Shown: piece by piece, positions 9,060 through 17,684 of the stretch
Layout of the letters: every line of letters begins with the position of its first letter
How positions within the stretch are numbered: the stretch's first letter is position 1
Origin: Pseudomonadota bacterium
Lineage (GTDB): Bacteria > Pseudomonadota > Alphaproteobacteria > Rhizobiales > Xanthobacteraceae
DNA: 48,804 nucleotides
Reading direction: 5' to 3'
Assembly (NCBI GenBank): GCA_018242205.1
Contig: JAFECJ010000033.1
Location: 1-48,804, forward strand
Program-made: the position numbers and the translations under genes
The notes under the pieces: model-generated
What the model saw: the letters and a program-made list of their open reading frames with translations, nothing else
Database searches by the model: none
Told to the model about the DNA's origin: nothing

Positions 9060-9160
9060 GGCGGCTCCTCGGGGTACCTCTGGATCGGCCTCTGACGATG
9101 GGCCTTTTCGGGTCGGGACTGTAGACGGAACCGCCCGTAACCACTACCGGGAGGGCCGCG

Positions 9161-9189
9161 TTGACAGGGGGGCCCGGGACCCCTAAAAA
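9161..9189 (+). promoter_or_regulatory. Sigma-70-type promoter of rpmJ
   Basis: TTGACA (9161-9166) is separated by exactly 17 nt from TAAAAA (9184-9189), about 30 nt upstream of the rpmJ ATG. The -35 box is a perfect consensus. The spacer holds the GC-rich palindrome GGGGCCC-like core. Expected initiation is near 9196-9197, giving a short leader. Confidence 0.75.
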
Positions 9190-9218
9190 CCCGGCCAAAG
9201 TCGCACTGTGAGATTGAG

Positions 9219-9344
9219 ATGAAAGTTCGTAACTCGTTGAAATCGCTGCGGGCGCGCCATCGGAACAACAAGCTTGTTCGGCGCAAGGGCCGCGTTTTCA
9301 TCATCAACAAGACCAATCCGCGCTTTAAGGCCCGTCAGGGCTAA
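9219..9344 (+). CDS. rpmJ: 50S ribosomal protein L36
   Basis: A 41-residue basic protein beginning [17 protein letters not shown] and ending [11 protein letters not shown]. It is bL36, which packs in the large ribosomal subunit. It has no cysteines, so it is the zinc-independent type, which in alphaproteobacteria is generally the only L36. It stands alone with its own promoter (9161-9189) and a strong terminator (9367-9388), as is common for this gene in the group. Confidence 0.95.
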   Translation: MKVRNSLKSLRARHRNNKLVRRKGRVFIINKTNPRFKARQG

Positions 9345-9366
9345 GGCGACCGCCGCCAGGCCCTTT

Positions 9367-9388
9367 ACCGGCCTCGGGGCCGGTTTCC
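9367..9388 (+). terminator. Rho-independent terminator of rpmJ
   Basis: ACCGGCC (9367-9373) pairs perfectly with GGCCGGT (9378-9384) across a TCGG loop and is followed by TTCCTC. It lies 22 nt after the rpmJ stop. Confidence 0.75.
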
Positions 9389-9455
9389 TCTCCAAAGCTG
9401 CAGATTTGACGTCACCATTTTGCCACGAGCCGCAGAGACGCTAGTCTCCGTGCTC

Positions 9456-10076
9456 ATGGGTCGATTCCGCATGCCTGCCATCTTTCTGGCCGCCGCGCTT
9501 GCGGCCGGCCTGGGTTGCGCCGCGCTTACGCCCGCGCAGGCCGAGCAGGGCAGTTGGATCGAGCCGCCGGCCAATATGCCGAAGAAGCGGCCCTTCAGCG
9601 AAGACCTCAATTTCCTGTTCGGCGCGCTGAAGGTGGCACCCGACGATGCCAGCGCCAAGGCCATCGAGCAGCGCATCTGGGCGCAGTGGATCGTATCGCG
9701 CAGCGACACCACCAACCTGCTGATGTCGCGGGTCGTCGCCGCGGTCGAAGCCAAAGACACCGATCTCGCCATCAAGCTGCTCGACGGCATCGTCAAGATC
9801 CGGCCCGATTATATCGAAGGCTGGAACCGCCGCGCCACGCTCTACTACATGAAGCATGATTACGGCCGGGCGCTCGCCGACATCCGCGAGGTGCTGAAGC
9901 GCGAGCCGCGCCACTTCGGCGCGCTGGCGGGGCTCGGTCTCATTCTCCAGGATATCGGCGACGACAAGCAGGCGCTTGAGGTCTATCGCCGCGCGCTCGC
10001 CGTCTATCCGCGGCTGCAGCGCATCCCCGACGTGGTGAAAAAGCTCAAGGAAGAGGTCGAGGGTCGCGATATCTGA
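9456..10076 (+). CDS. Exported TPR-repeat protein
   Basis: About 206 residues from the ATG at 9456; an in-frame TTG at 9420 and ATG at 9471 are alternatives. The N-terminus is a signal peptide (MPAIFLAAALAAGLGCAAL, cleavage after TPAQA), so the protein should be periplasmic. The rest is helical with tetratricopeptide-like units, clearest in YIEGWNRRATLYYMKHDYGR and HFGALAGLGLILQDIGD. Such repeats bind partner proteins, here unknown. It is convergent with the diguanylate cyclase gene 18 nt away. This compact TPR family is widespread in Rhizobiales, without an assigned function that I can name. Confidence 0.85.
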   Translation: MGRFRMPAIFLAAALAAGLGCAALTPAQAEQGSWIEPPANMPKKRPFSEDLNFLFGALKVAPDDASAKAIEQRIWAQWIVSRSDTTNLLMSRVVAAVEAKDTDLAIKLLDGIVKIRPDYIEGWNRRATLYYMKHDYGRALADIREVLKREPRHFGALAGLGLILQDIGDDKQALEVYRRALAVYPRLQRIPDVVKKLKEEVEGRDI

Positions 10077-10094
10077 CCCGCGGGCCGCGCGGCG

Positions 10095-11309
10095 TTACGC
10101 AGCGGCGCTCTTTCGACCCAGGCCGGTGTACCCGTGCAGTCGGCGCAGGCTGGCCAGATTGGTCAGTGTCGAGGCCATGCAGCAGCGCGACTTGCCGGTC
10201 GATTTCGCTTCGTACAAGGCTGCGTCGGCGACCGCCAGCAGATCGACGAAGTCGGTGCCGTGCTCCGGCGCCATGGCGATGCCGACGCTGACGCCGATGC
10301 TCGCGGTGGTGCCGTTGCCGAAATCGTACTGACAGGCGATCGCCGCGATCATTTGTTCGCCGAGCGCCAGCGCCTGCGCTTCATTCAAGTTCTCGGCCAG
10401 TACAACGAACTCGTCGCCGCCGATGCGCGCAGCGAGGTCGCCAGCGCGTAGCGCGCGTGACAGGCGCCCGGCGGCCATCTTCAACAGTTGATCGCCGGCG
10501 GCATGGCCAAAGGTGTCGTTGACGGTCTTGAAGCCGTCGAGGTCGAGAAACAGCAGCGCCAGCATCTTGTCGCCGGGCTGCGCGACCTTCAGCCGTTCCT
10601 CGACCGCGTTGATCAGGCCGCGGCGGTTCGACAGCCCGGTGAGGGGATCGTGGCGCGCACGATGATCGTTCTCGCGCTCGGCCATCATGCTGGTCACCAG
10701 CATGGTCTTGAGCCGGAACGATGCCGCGGCCATGGCGAAGAAATACATCGGCGCCTGGATCAGCACGATGTAGAACAGCGGCTCGTTGGCGAGCACCGCG
10801 CCAAACATGCTCGGCCCGATGCTGATCATGATCATCGCCGTGGCAAGCCGCGGCGCACCGAAATTGCGCACGCAGATGCCGCCGACCATCGCCGCGCCGG
10901 ACAGACAGGCCGCGCTGGCGATCAGCCAGTCGCCGCTCGCCATGCTGGTGACGACGCCGTAGCCGACGCCGCAGCTCCAGGCGAGGCCGAGGGTCAGATA
11001 GAGATCGGTCGGCGTCTTGCGTCCTTCGAGCGCGGCGCGGCGCGCGATCAACAGCACGGTGAGACGGGTCAGGCAGATCGCGACCTCGAAGACGAACCAT
11101 GCGATGAAAACGGGCTTTTGCGTCTTCAGCGCAATCGCGCCGGCGACCAGAATGATATTGACGGCGCCGCCGAAAAACACCGGCAATCCGCTGAACAGGC
11201 TGGCGATCAGCGCGGCGCGGATGTCGTCGGGAATGCCGGGCCCTGCGTCGACCAGCCAGCGGGTCAGCCGCCAGCGCGGTAGACTGTAGATGCGGCTCGT
11301 ACTGCGCAT
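10095..11309 (-). CDS. Membrane-bound diguanylate cyclase (GGDEF)
   Basis: A 404-residue protein. The N-terminal half has about six hydrophobic segments (roughly residues 30-200) forming a membrane sensor of unknown ligand. The C-terminal GGDEF domain contains HDPLTGLSNRRG, FLDLDGFKTVND and ARIGGDEF, so it should make cyclic di-GMP. RAGD five residues before the active motif is an inhibitory RxxD I-site, implying product feedback. I chose the ATG at 11309, which follows AAGGGGAG; an open frame continues 38 codons upstream but reads as non-coding. It lies 212 nt downstream of the beta-CASP gene on the same strand. Confidence 0.9.
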   Translation of the reverse strand: MRSTSRIYSLPRWRLTRWLVDAGPGIPDDIRAALIASLFSGLPVFFGGAVNIILVAGAIALKTQKPVFIAWFVFEVAICLTRLTVLLIARRAALEGRKTPTDLYLTLGLAWSCGVGYGVVTSMASGDWLIASAACLSGAAMVGGICVRNFGAPRLATAMIMISIGPSMFGAVLANEPLFYIVLIQAPMYFFAMAAASFRLKTMLVTSMMAERENDHRARHDPLTGLSNRRGLINAVEERLKVAQPGDKMLALLFLDLDGFKTVNDTFGHAAGDQLLKMAAGRLSRALRAGDLAARIGGDEFVVLAENLNEAQALALGEQMIAAIACQYDFGNGTTASIGVSVGIAMAPEHGTDFVDLLAVADAALYEAKSTGKSRCCMASTLTNLASLRRLHGYTGLGRKSAAA

Positions 11310-11521
11310 GGGCTCCCCTTTCGGGGCGACAAGAACGCCACCGGCGCTTAACAGGGACTTACGCCAGGTTGTGGCCTGTAAACGTCCTTGCCGAACGGTA
11401 AATAGGTGAGGACCGGCCCTCATTAGCGGGGTCGCCGGATTCGATCAATACCCGCCGTAGCGCAATGTTCGTCTGACGAGAAAGCGTTCGGTTCGGGAAA
11501 AGCCTAAGGCAGTGCCGCATC

Positions 11522-13120
11522 TCAGTCCGCAGCTTCGAGCGCCCGTCGCAGCCGGCGCACGATGACACCACGGGCCCGATCGTCGGCGGCGGCTTCGATC
11601 CTGTCATTAATGTCGAGAATGAGCTTCGACATGTCGTTATGCCAATCGAGCGAGATGACGGCTTCCGGCGCCAAGCGCCGCCGTTGCGTGCCGTCGATCG
11701 GCGTCGGCGCGCTTGTTGTCAGTTCATAAACATCGTCGAGAATTGGAACGAAGACCTTGGCCGCCGGCACGATGCGCTCGGCGATACGCTCCTGCAGTCC
11801 CTGCATCGCGGGCTCTTCGCCGTGCACGATGAACACGCCCCGTTCGATCGGCCGCCGGCCGGCGATCCAGCGCGCCAGCTCCGGTCCGTCGGCGTGGCCG
11901 GAATAATCGTCGATCGACACGATGCGCGCCGCCACCCTGATCTCGTCGCCCTGGATGCGTACCGCCTTGGCGCCTTCCTCGAGGAAGCGTCCAAGCGTGC
12001 CTTGCGCCTGAAAGCCGGACAGCAGCACGGTGGCATTGGCGTGCCACAGCCAGCGCTTGAGATGATGGCGGATGCGGCCGGCATCGCACATGCCGCTGCC
12101 GGCCATGATGATGTGAAAGCCGGAAAACTTGGCGATCGCCTTGCTTTCGTCGACCGTTTCGGTGAAGCGCAAATGCGGCGAATTCAGCACCCGGGCGACA
12201 TCGATATCGGCATTCAGCGCCGATGCGTGCTGGCGGAACACTTCCGTGGCGCGGATGGCCAGCGGTGAATCGAGAAAGATCGGCGCCGCCGGCACCTGGC
12301 CGCTTTCCATCAGATCGACCAGATCGACGATCAGTTCCTGCGTGCGCTCGACGGCGAAAGCGGGAATGAGCAGCGGCCCTTGGGCGGCATGGGCGGCGCG
12401 CACTTGCTCGGCCAGCCGCTCGCGCCGCGACGCCACCGTGACCGGCGGCCGGTCGACCCCACCGTAGGTCGATTCCGAAATGACGTAATCGAGCCCGGCT
12501 GGCGCTTCAGGATTGGGCTGCAGCAGTTTGGCATCGGGGCCGATATCGCCGGACAGCAGAACCCGCAGCGGCTTGCCGGCCTTGCCCTCACCGGCGAACT
12601 CGACCTCGATCGAGGCGGAGCCGAGCAGGTGGCCGGCGTTCCAGTAGCGCGCCCGCACGCCGCGCATCACCTCGGTCCAGACTTCGTATTCAACCGCGTG
12701 GAACGAATCGAGCGCGGCATAGGCGTCTGCCTGCGTATAGATCGGCGTGACTTCGGCGCGGCCGCGCGCGTTGTTGCGCCGGTTCAGCGCCGCGACTTCC
12801 GATTCCTGAATGCTGCCGGAGTCGGGCAGCATGTAGGAGCACAGGTCGATGGTGCCGCGGGTGGCGAAGATGCGGCCGCGATAGCCGGCGCGCACCAGTT
12901 TCGGCAGCAGACCGCTGTGGTCGATATGGGCGTGCGTCAGCAGCACGGCGTCGAGATCGGCGGGATTGAACGGGAAGGCGCCATAGTTCAGCGCCTTAAG
13001 CGTTTTCGATCCCTGGTACATGCCGCAATCGATCAGCAGGTTGCCGGCCGGCGTCTTGAACAGATAACAGGAGCCGGTCACGGTCCGCGCCGCGCCGCAA
13101 AACTGCATGGTGACGCTCAT
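11522..13120 (-). CDS. Beta-CASP metallo-beta-lactamase RNase-like protein (MBL + beta-CASP + RMMBL)
   Basis: A 532-residue protein of the CPSF73/RNase J-like group. The metal-binding motif HAHIDH is at residues 63-68, followed by GHLLGSASIE and SGDIGPDAK. The beta-CASP insert includes LLIPAFAVERTQEL, MAGSGMCDAGRI and the RMMBL region SIDDYSGHADGPEL with FIVHGEE. Relatives cut RNA as endo- or 5' exonucleases. The last 60 residues extend beyond the RMMBL domain. Its start overlaps the stop of the PRPP-synthetase-like gene by 4 nt (ATGA), so it is translationally coupled to nucleotide enzymes. RNA as substrate is inferred from the family. Confidence 0.9.
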   Translation of the reverse strand: MSVTMQFCGAARTVTGSCYLFKTPAGNLLIDCGMYQGSKTLKALNYGAFPFNPADLDAVLLTHAHIDHSGLLPKLVRAGYRGRIFATRGTIDLCSYMLPDSGSIQESEVAALNRRNNARGRAEVTPIYTQADAYAALDSFHAVEYEVWTEVMRGVRARYWNAGHLLGSASIEVEFAGEGKAGKPLRVLLSGDIGPDAKLLQPNPEAPAGLDYVISESTYGGVDRPPVTVASRRERLAEQVRAAHAAQGPLLIPAFAVERTQELIVDLVDLMESGQVPAAPIFLDSPLAIRATEVFRQHASALNADIDVARVLNSPHLRFTETVDESKAIAKFSGFHIIMAGSGMCDAGRIRHHLKRWLWHANATVLLSGFQAQGTLGRFLEEGAKAVRIQGDEIRVAARIVSIDDYSGHADGPELARWIAGRRPIERGVFIVHGEEPAMQGLQERIAERIVPAAKVFVPILDDVYELTTSAPTPIDGTQRRRLAPEAVISLDWHNDMSKLILDINDRIEAAADDRARGVIVRRLRRALEAAD

Positions 13121-14040
13121 CGTTCCGGTCCTTTCGCCGGCGCGGCGGCAAGCTCCGCGCGCAGGGCCTCGCCAAGAATGGCATCGAGTTCGATCGCATT
13201 GCTCGGATGCGGCACGCTGTCGGTGGAACGCACCGAGCGCAGCCCGCCCTCGAGAAATTGTTGCGTCATCGCCGCCGGAAACAGCGCGTGCGTCATGATC
13301 GCGTCGATCGACGCGGCGCCGAGCGCGGCCAGTGTGCTGGCGCAGGTCATCAGCGTGCCGCCGGACGAAACGATATCGTCGACCAGCAGCACGGAGCGTC
13401 CCGCGAACATCTTGGGGTCGGCGAATGCGATATCGACCGAACGGTCGCCATGGCGCGCTTTATGGCCGACGGCGTGATCGACGCCGAGGCGGTCGGCGAG
13501 ATCGCGCACCCAGGGCTCCGACTCGGCGTCGGGGCCGACCACGATCAAATCTTTCGTCACGCCCTGTCGTTTGAGATAATCGACGATTGCCGGGATCGCC
13601 GACAGATTGTCGGCGTCGATGCCCGGAAACACCTCGGCGATTGTCCGGGTGCGATGCAGGTGCGCGTCGACGGTGATGACGCGGTCGACCGTCGTCGCGA
13701 GCAGCTTGCCGACCACCTTCTGGCTGATCGCTTCGCCGTCGTGAAAGGCGCTGTCCTGGCGCATGTAGCAGAGATAGGGCGCCACCAGCACCAGCCGCTT
13801 GGCGCCGCCGCGGCGCAACGCCTCCGCCGCGAACAAAAGGGCCATGAGCTTGTCGTTGGGAGCATCGAGCGAGGCAAAGACGATGGTGGTCGCGGCGGCA
13901 GGCCTGGCGGTGACGCGCAATTCGCCGTCGGGAAAATGGTGGACGTCGATCTCGTGCCACGCGACGCCCAGCCGTTTGGCGAGCCGCGCCGCGGCGGCCG
14001 ACGATTCCGGCAGGCTGTGAACGACGATGCCGATCATCAC
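13117..14040 (-). CDS. Ribose-phosphate pyrophosphokinase-like protein (PRPP synthetase family)
   Basis: A 307-residue relative of PRPP synthetase, which normally makes PRPP from ribose 5-phosphate and ATP. Visible motifs are FPDGE, the ATP-contacting YMRQD, VDAHLHR and the PRPP loop [14 protein letters not shown]. It is shorter and more divergent than a housekeeping Prs and resembles archaeal-type enzymes. A separate housekeeping prs is expected elsewhere in the genome. Both ends overlap neighbours by ATGA, placing it between an NMP-phosphorylase-like enzyme and an RNase-like protein. It may handle ribose phosphates released by that phosphorylase, possibly including ribose 1,5-bisphosphate; this is inference. 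Confidence 0.88.
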   Translation of the reverse strand: MMIGIVVHSLPESSAAAARLAKRLGVAWHEIDVHHFPDGELRVTARPAAATTIVFASLDAPNDKLMALLFAAEALRRGGAKRLVLVAPYLCYMRQDSAFHDGEAISQKVVGKLLATTVDRVITVDAHLHRTRTIAEVFPGIDADNLSAIPAIVDYLKRQGVTKDLIVVGPDAESEPWVRDLADRLGVDHAVGHKARHGDRSVDIAFADPKMFAGRSVLLVDDIVSSGGTLMTCASTLAALGAASIDAIMTHALFPAAMTQQFLEGGLRSVRSTDSVPHPSNAIELDAILGEALRAELAAAPAKGPER

Positions 14041-15566
14041 CGTGTCTCGCGCCCGGCTTGCGCGTCGAGCGTATAGCCGGATTCAGCATTGGCGCCGGCG
14101 ACGGCAAGATCCAATTCCGACTCGCCAAACGCATAGATGCGATACAGCGGTTCGCCGCGCGTCACGCGGTCGCCGATCTTCTTGAACAGCTTGATGCCGG
14201 CGCCCTTGTCGATCGGCGCGCCGGCGCTGCGCGCCAGGCGATTGAAGCGCAGGCAGTCGATCGCGGTGACGACGCCGTCGTGCGGCGCGACGATGTCCGC
14301 GGTCAGATTGCCGAGCTCGCTGCGGCATGGCGACGGACCCTGCGCGTCGATGATCTTCTGCATCTGGCGCAGCGCCGCGCCGCCGTCGAGCAGTTCGCGG
14401 GCCCGCGCGTAGCCGGCGCCGCCGCGCAGCTCCGGATCGTGCTCGAGCAGATGCGCGGCGAGCCGCAGCGATTTCTCGCGCAGGTCGCGCGGCGCGCCCG
14501 GTTCGTTGCCGAGCACGGCCATGACGTCCTGCGCTTCGAGCACCGGCCCGATGCCATTGCCGATCGGTTGGCGGCCGTCGGTGGTGATGACCTCGACCTC
14601 GATGCCGAAATGATCGCCGACGAATTCGAACAGCTTGCGCAGCCGCATCGCGTCATTGGCGCGGGCGAGTTTGGCCGAGGGCCCGACCGGCAGGTCGATC
14701 AGCAGATGCGTCGAACCCGCCGCCAACTTCTTCGACATGATCGAGGCCACCATCTGCTCGCGGGTATCGAGGCTGAGCGGACGCTCCACGGAAATGAGAA
14801 TGTCGTCGGCCGGCGACAGGTTGACGTGGCCGCCCCACGCCAGACAACCGTGGCAGGCGTTGACCACCTCGCGCAGTTCGTTGACGCCGAGATCGACGCG
14901 GGCCAGCACCTCCATGGTGTCGGCGGTGCCGGCCGGCGAGGTGATGGCGCGCGACGACGTCTTCGGAATCATCAGGCCGTGGGCGGCGACGATCGGCACG
15001 ACGACCATCGAGGTGCGGTTGCCGGGAATGCCGCCGATGCAGTGCTTGTCGACGACGACGCGGTGATCCCATGTCAGCTGCGTGCCGGCTTGCGCCATCG
15101 CCTTGGTGAGCGCCAGCAGCTCGCCGCTGCTCATGAAGCTTGCCGAACCGACCAGGAAGGCCGCCAATTCCATGTCGGAATAGCGATAGCGCGAAATGTC
15201 GTCGACGATGGCGGTTATTTCCGCCTCGCTCATCGTGCGGCCCTGGATCTTGCCGAGCACGGAATCCAGGCTGCTCGGCCGGCTGGCCGGCGTCACCGTG
15301 ACGGGCGTGCCGACCGGTTCGGCGAAGCGGTGAAAGGCCGGCTCCGCCAGCCCGATCTCGTCGGGCCCGACCATGCCGTCATCGGTCAGCAGCAACGTTG
15401 CCAGCAGAACCTTGCCATTGGCGCGCAGCTCGACGCGGCTGAAGCCGCGAAACACGTCCGGCCGCAGCGCCATGGACTGGCGCGAGATCACCACCACGTT
15501 CTCGCGGCCGGTGTCGAGATTGATCCGGCGGACCTTTACTTGCGGGCGTGGCGGATTGGCAGGCAT
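14037..15566 (-). CDS. Archaeal-type thymidine/AMP phosphorylase family protein
   Basis: A 509-residue protein. It has an N-terminal domain of about 90 residues absent from classical thymidine phosphorylase, then the phosphorylase core and a C-terminal region. The phosphate site reads [14 protein letters not shown] and [18 protein letters not shown], which match archaeal AMP phosphorylase rather than the DKHSTGGVGD form of DeoA. That family splits nucleoside 5'-monophosphates with phosphate into base and ribose 1,5-bisphosphate. It is the first gene of a three-gene unit with ATGA overlaps and starts 79 nt after pyruvate kinase. AMP phosphorylase is more likely than DeoA activity, but specificity is unproven. 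Confidence 0.87.
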   Translation of the reverse strand: MPANPPRPQVKVRRINLDTGRENVVVISRQSMALRPDVFRGFSRVELRANGKVLLATLLLTDDGMVGPDEIGLAEPAFHRFAEPVGTPVTVTPASRPSSLDSVLGKIQGRTMSEAEITAIVDDISRYRYSDMELAAFLVGSASFMSSGELLALTKAMAQAGTQLTWDHRVVVDKHCIGGIPGNRTSMVVVPIVAAHGLMIPKTSSRAITSPAGTADTMEVLARVDLGVNELREVVNACHGCLAWGGHVNLSPADDILISVERPLSLDTREQMVASIMSKKLAAGSTHLLIDLPVGPSAKLARANDAMRLRKLFEFVGDHFGIEVEVITTDGRQPIGNGIGPVLEAQDVMAVLGNEPGAPRDLREKSLRLAAHLLEHDPELRGGAGYARARELLDGGAALRQMQKIIDAQGPSPCRSELGNLTADIVAPHDGVVTAIDCLRFNRLARSAGAPIDKGAGIKLFKKIGDRVTRGEPLYRIYAFGESELDLAVAGANAESGYTLDAQAGRETR

Positions 15567-15645
15567 GACATCGTGGCTTCCGTGATCTGCGGCCGTGGAC
15601 AGAAAGTCACGCTAGGCCGTCGGCCGCCACCGGCATTGCGGTATC

Positions 15646-17079
15646 TCAATCCGCGATGTCATCGTCCCCGACGTAGGCGATGCGCAGCATGTTGGTCGCG
15701 CCCGGGGTGCCGAGCGGCACGCCGGCGACGACAATGACGCGCTGGCCCGGCTTGGCGAAGCCTTCGCGGAAGGCGATGCGGCAGGCGCGGTCGACCATGT
15801 CGTCCTGGTCGTGGGCGTCCTCGGTGACGACGCAATGCACGCCCCAGACGGCGGCGAGGCGCCGGCCGGTTTCCGTCTTCGGCGACAGCGCCACGATCGG
15901 CGGCCGCGGCCGCTCGCGCGCCACGCGCAAGGCTGTCGAACCCGACGAGGTCCAGCAGATTACCGCGGCGAGATCGAGCGTATCGGCGATGTGGCGGGCT
16001 GCGTCGGCGATGGCGTCGGCGCCGGTGGCCTCCGGCTGCGCCCGCTGGCCGTTGATGATCTCGCGGTAATGCGGATCGCTTTCGACCTGCTGCGCGATGC
16101 GGCTCATCGTGCTGACGGCCTCGACCGGATATTGCCCGGCCGCCGATTCCGCCGACAGCATGACGGCGTCGGCGCCTTCGTAGATCGCGGTGGCGACGTC
16201 GGAAACTTCTGCGCGCGTCGGCACCGGCGAGGCGATCATCGATTCCAGCATCTGCGTGGCGACGACCACCGGCTTGCCGGTGGCGCGGCCGAGCCGCGTC
16301 ATCTGCTTCTGCACACCGGGCACTTTTTCCAGCGGCATCTCGACGCCGAGGTCGCCGCGCGCCACCATCAGGGCGTCGGCGATCTCGTTGATCTCCGTCA
16401 GGCGGTTGACAGCCTGCGGCTTCTCGACCTTGACCATGATCAGCGCGCGGCCGCGCGTCAGCTTCTTGGCTTCGGCGACGTCCTCGGGCCGCTGCACGAA
16501 GGACAGCGCGATCCAGTCGACGCCGGCCTCCAGCGCGGCCTCGAGGTCGGACAGATCCTTGGTGCCCAGCGCCGACAGCGGGATCGTGGTGTCGGGCACG
16601 CTGATGCCCTTGCGATCCGACAGCTTGCCCGCAACCTCGACGCGCGCCGTGATGCGGCCCGGCTCGGTCTTGGTCACCGTGAGGCGGACCTTGCCGTCGT
16701 CGATGAGCAGCGTATGGCCGGGCTCGACCGCGACGAAAATTTCCGGATGCGGCAGATAGATGCGGTCGGCGCCGCCGATCGCCGGATCCTGATCGAACAC
16801 CACCGTATCGCCTTGCTTCACGGCGATGGCGCCATCCCTGATGGTGCCGAGGCGCAGCTTCGGCCCTTGCAGGTCGGCGAGAATGCCGATCGGCCGGCCA
16901 TTGGCGTCCTCGACCTGACGGATCATCTCCACCAGGTCGCGCATGCGATCCTGGCTGGTATGACTCATGTTGATGCGGAAGACATCGGCGCCGGCCTTGA
17001 ACAATTTGTCGATCATCGCCGGGCTTCCCGAAGCGGGGCCGAGCGTGGCGACGATCTTGGCGCGGCGGAGACGTCTCAT
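15646..17079 (-). CDS. pyk: Pyruvate kinase
   Basis: A 477-residue enzyme converting phosphoenolpyruvate and ADP to pyruvate and ATP, the last step of glycolysis. It starts MRRLRRAKIVATLGPASGSP and contains FRINMSH, GILADLQGPKLRLG, the catalytic-lysine region MVKVEKPQA, the metal site VARGDLGVEMP and ATQMLESMI, then a regulatory C-terminal domain with CWTSSGSTAL. All catalytic motifs are present and the length is normal. Its start overlaps the DUF1036 stop by 4 nt, so it is the last gene of a unit with glycerate 2-kinase, whose product 2-phosphoglycerate leads via enolase to its own substrate. Confidence 0.96.
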   Translation of the reverse strand: MRRLRRAKIVATLGPASGSPAMIDKLFKAGADVFRINMSHTSQDRMRDLVEMIRQVEDANGRPIGILADLQGPKLRLGTIRDGAIAVKQGDTVVFDQDPAIGGADRIYLPHPEIFVAVEPGHTLLIDDGKVRLTVTKTEPGRITARVEVAGKLSDRKGISVPDTTIPLSALGTKDLSDLEAALEAGVDWIALSFVQRPEDVAEAKKLTRGRALIMVKVEKPQAVNRLTEINEIADALMVARGDLGVEMPLEKVPGVQKQMTRLGRATGKPVVVATQMLESMIASPVPTRAEVSDVATAIYEGADAVMLSAESAAGQYPVEAVSTMSRIAQQVESDPHYREIINGQRAQPEATGADAIADAARHIADTLDLAAVICWTSSGSTALRVARERPRPPIVALSPKTETGRRLAAVWGVHCVVTEDAHDQDDMVDRACRIAFREGFAKPGQRVIVVAGVPLGTPGATNMLRIAYVGDDDIAD

Positions 17080-17684
17080 CGTCGCAGTCCTTCCTTATTG
17101 ATGCCGGGCGCCGGTGGCGGCAGCGCGCCGGGCGGCGATCGCGGCGGTGCGCCGCCACGTGGCGGCAGCGGCCGATCGACCGGCTGCTCGGCGGTGTCGG
17201 TCAATTGCACCGTCCAGGAGCGCTGCTCCTGGGTATCGACCTCGAAGAAGCCGGTGCGATCGTAACCGCGGGCCAGGCAATTGTCGGTGCCGCGAATGGT
17301 GAATTCCTTCTCGCGCGAGCACATGAAAGCGTGCCCGGACCATTCGCCGCCACGATCGTAATCGACCGCGTAGATGTAATAATAGCGCGCCACCAGCGCG
17401 CCGCGCAAAAGCGTATCGCAACTTCGCGCCGCGATGTTCCACCACCCTTCGGTAGTCCAGCCTTCGGCGTCCTTGTAGCCGATGGCAACGCCGACGCGGC
17501 TGCCGGTGTTGTTGCACAGGCGGAAATCGGCGCGGGCCGGCTCACTGAGCGCCATCAGGCAGACGAGCAGCACCGGCAACGCGGCGAGCAAGGTGCGAAG
17601 GACGCGGCGTTTAGCGAAAGTGCCGGGCAAAGCGGTCACGGAGCCGTCGTGTTCGGATCGATTGAAATGTAAGCAGACCGTCAT
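17076..17684 (-). CDS. Exported DUF1036 protein
   Basis: A 202-residue protein with an internal hydrophobic segment (LLAALPVLLVCLMALSEPARA, near residues 31-51) that looks like a signal peptide. A later start could remove the leading 15-25 residues. The mature part is the DUF1036 domain, with paired cysteines and aromatic residues (FRLCNNTGSRVGVAIGYKD, TEGWWNIAARSCDTLL, AFMCSREKEFTI). The tail is Pro/Gly-rich. Its function is not known to me. It sits between glycerate 2-kinase and pyruvate kinase, overlapping both by 4 nt, which is odd for a periplasmic protein and probably reflects conserved operon structure. Confidence 0.85.
   Translation of the reverse strand: MTVCLHFNRSEHDGSVTALPGTFAKRRVLRTLLAALPVLLVCLMALSEPARADFRLCNNTGSRVGVAIGYKDAEGWTTEGWWNIAARSCDTLLRGALVARYYYIYAVDYDRGGEWSGHAFMCSREKEFTIRGTDNCLARGYDRTGFFEVDTQEQRSWTVQLTDTAEQPVDRPLPPRGGAPPRSPPGALPPPAPGINKEGLRR

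Noticed and set aside
14058..15737. A 559-codon open frame on the + strand
   Set aside because: It is antisense to the phosphorylase gene and has the composition of a shadow frame.
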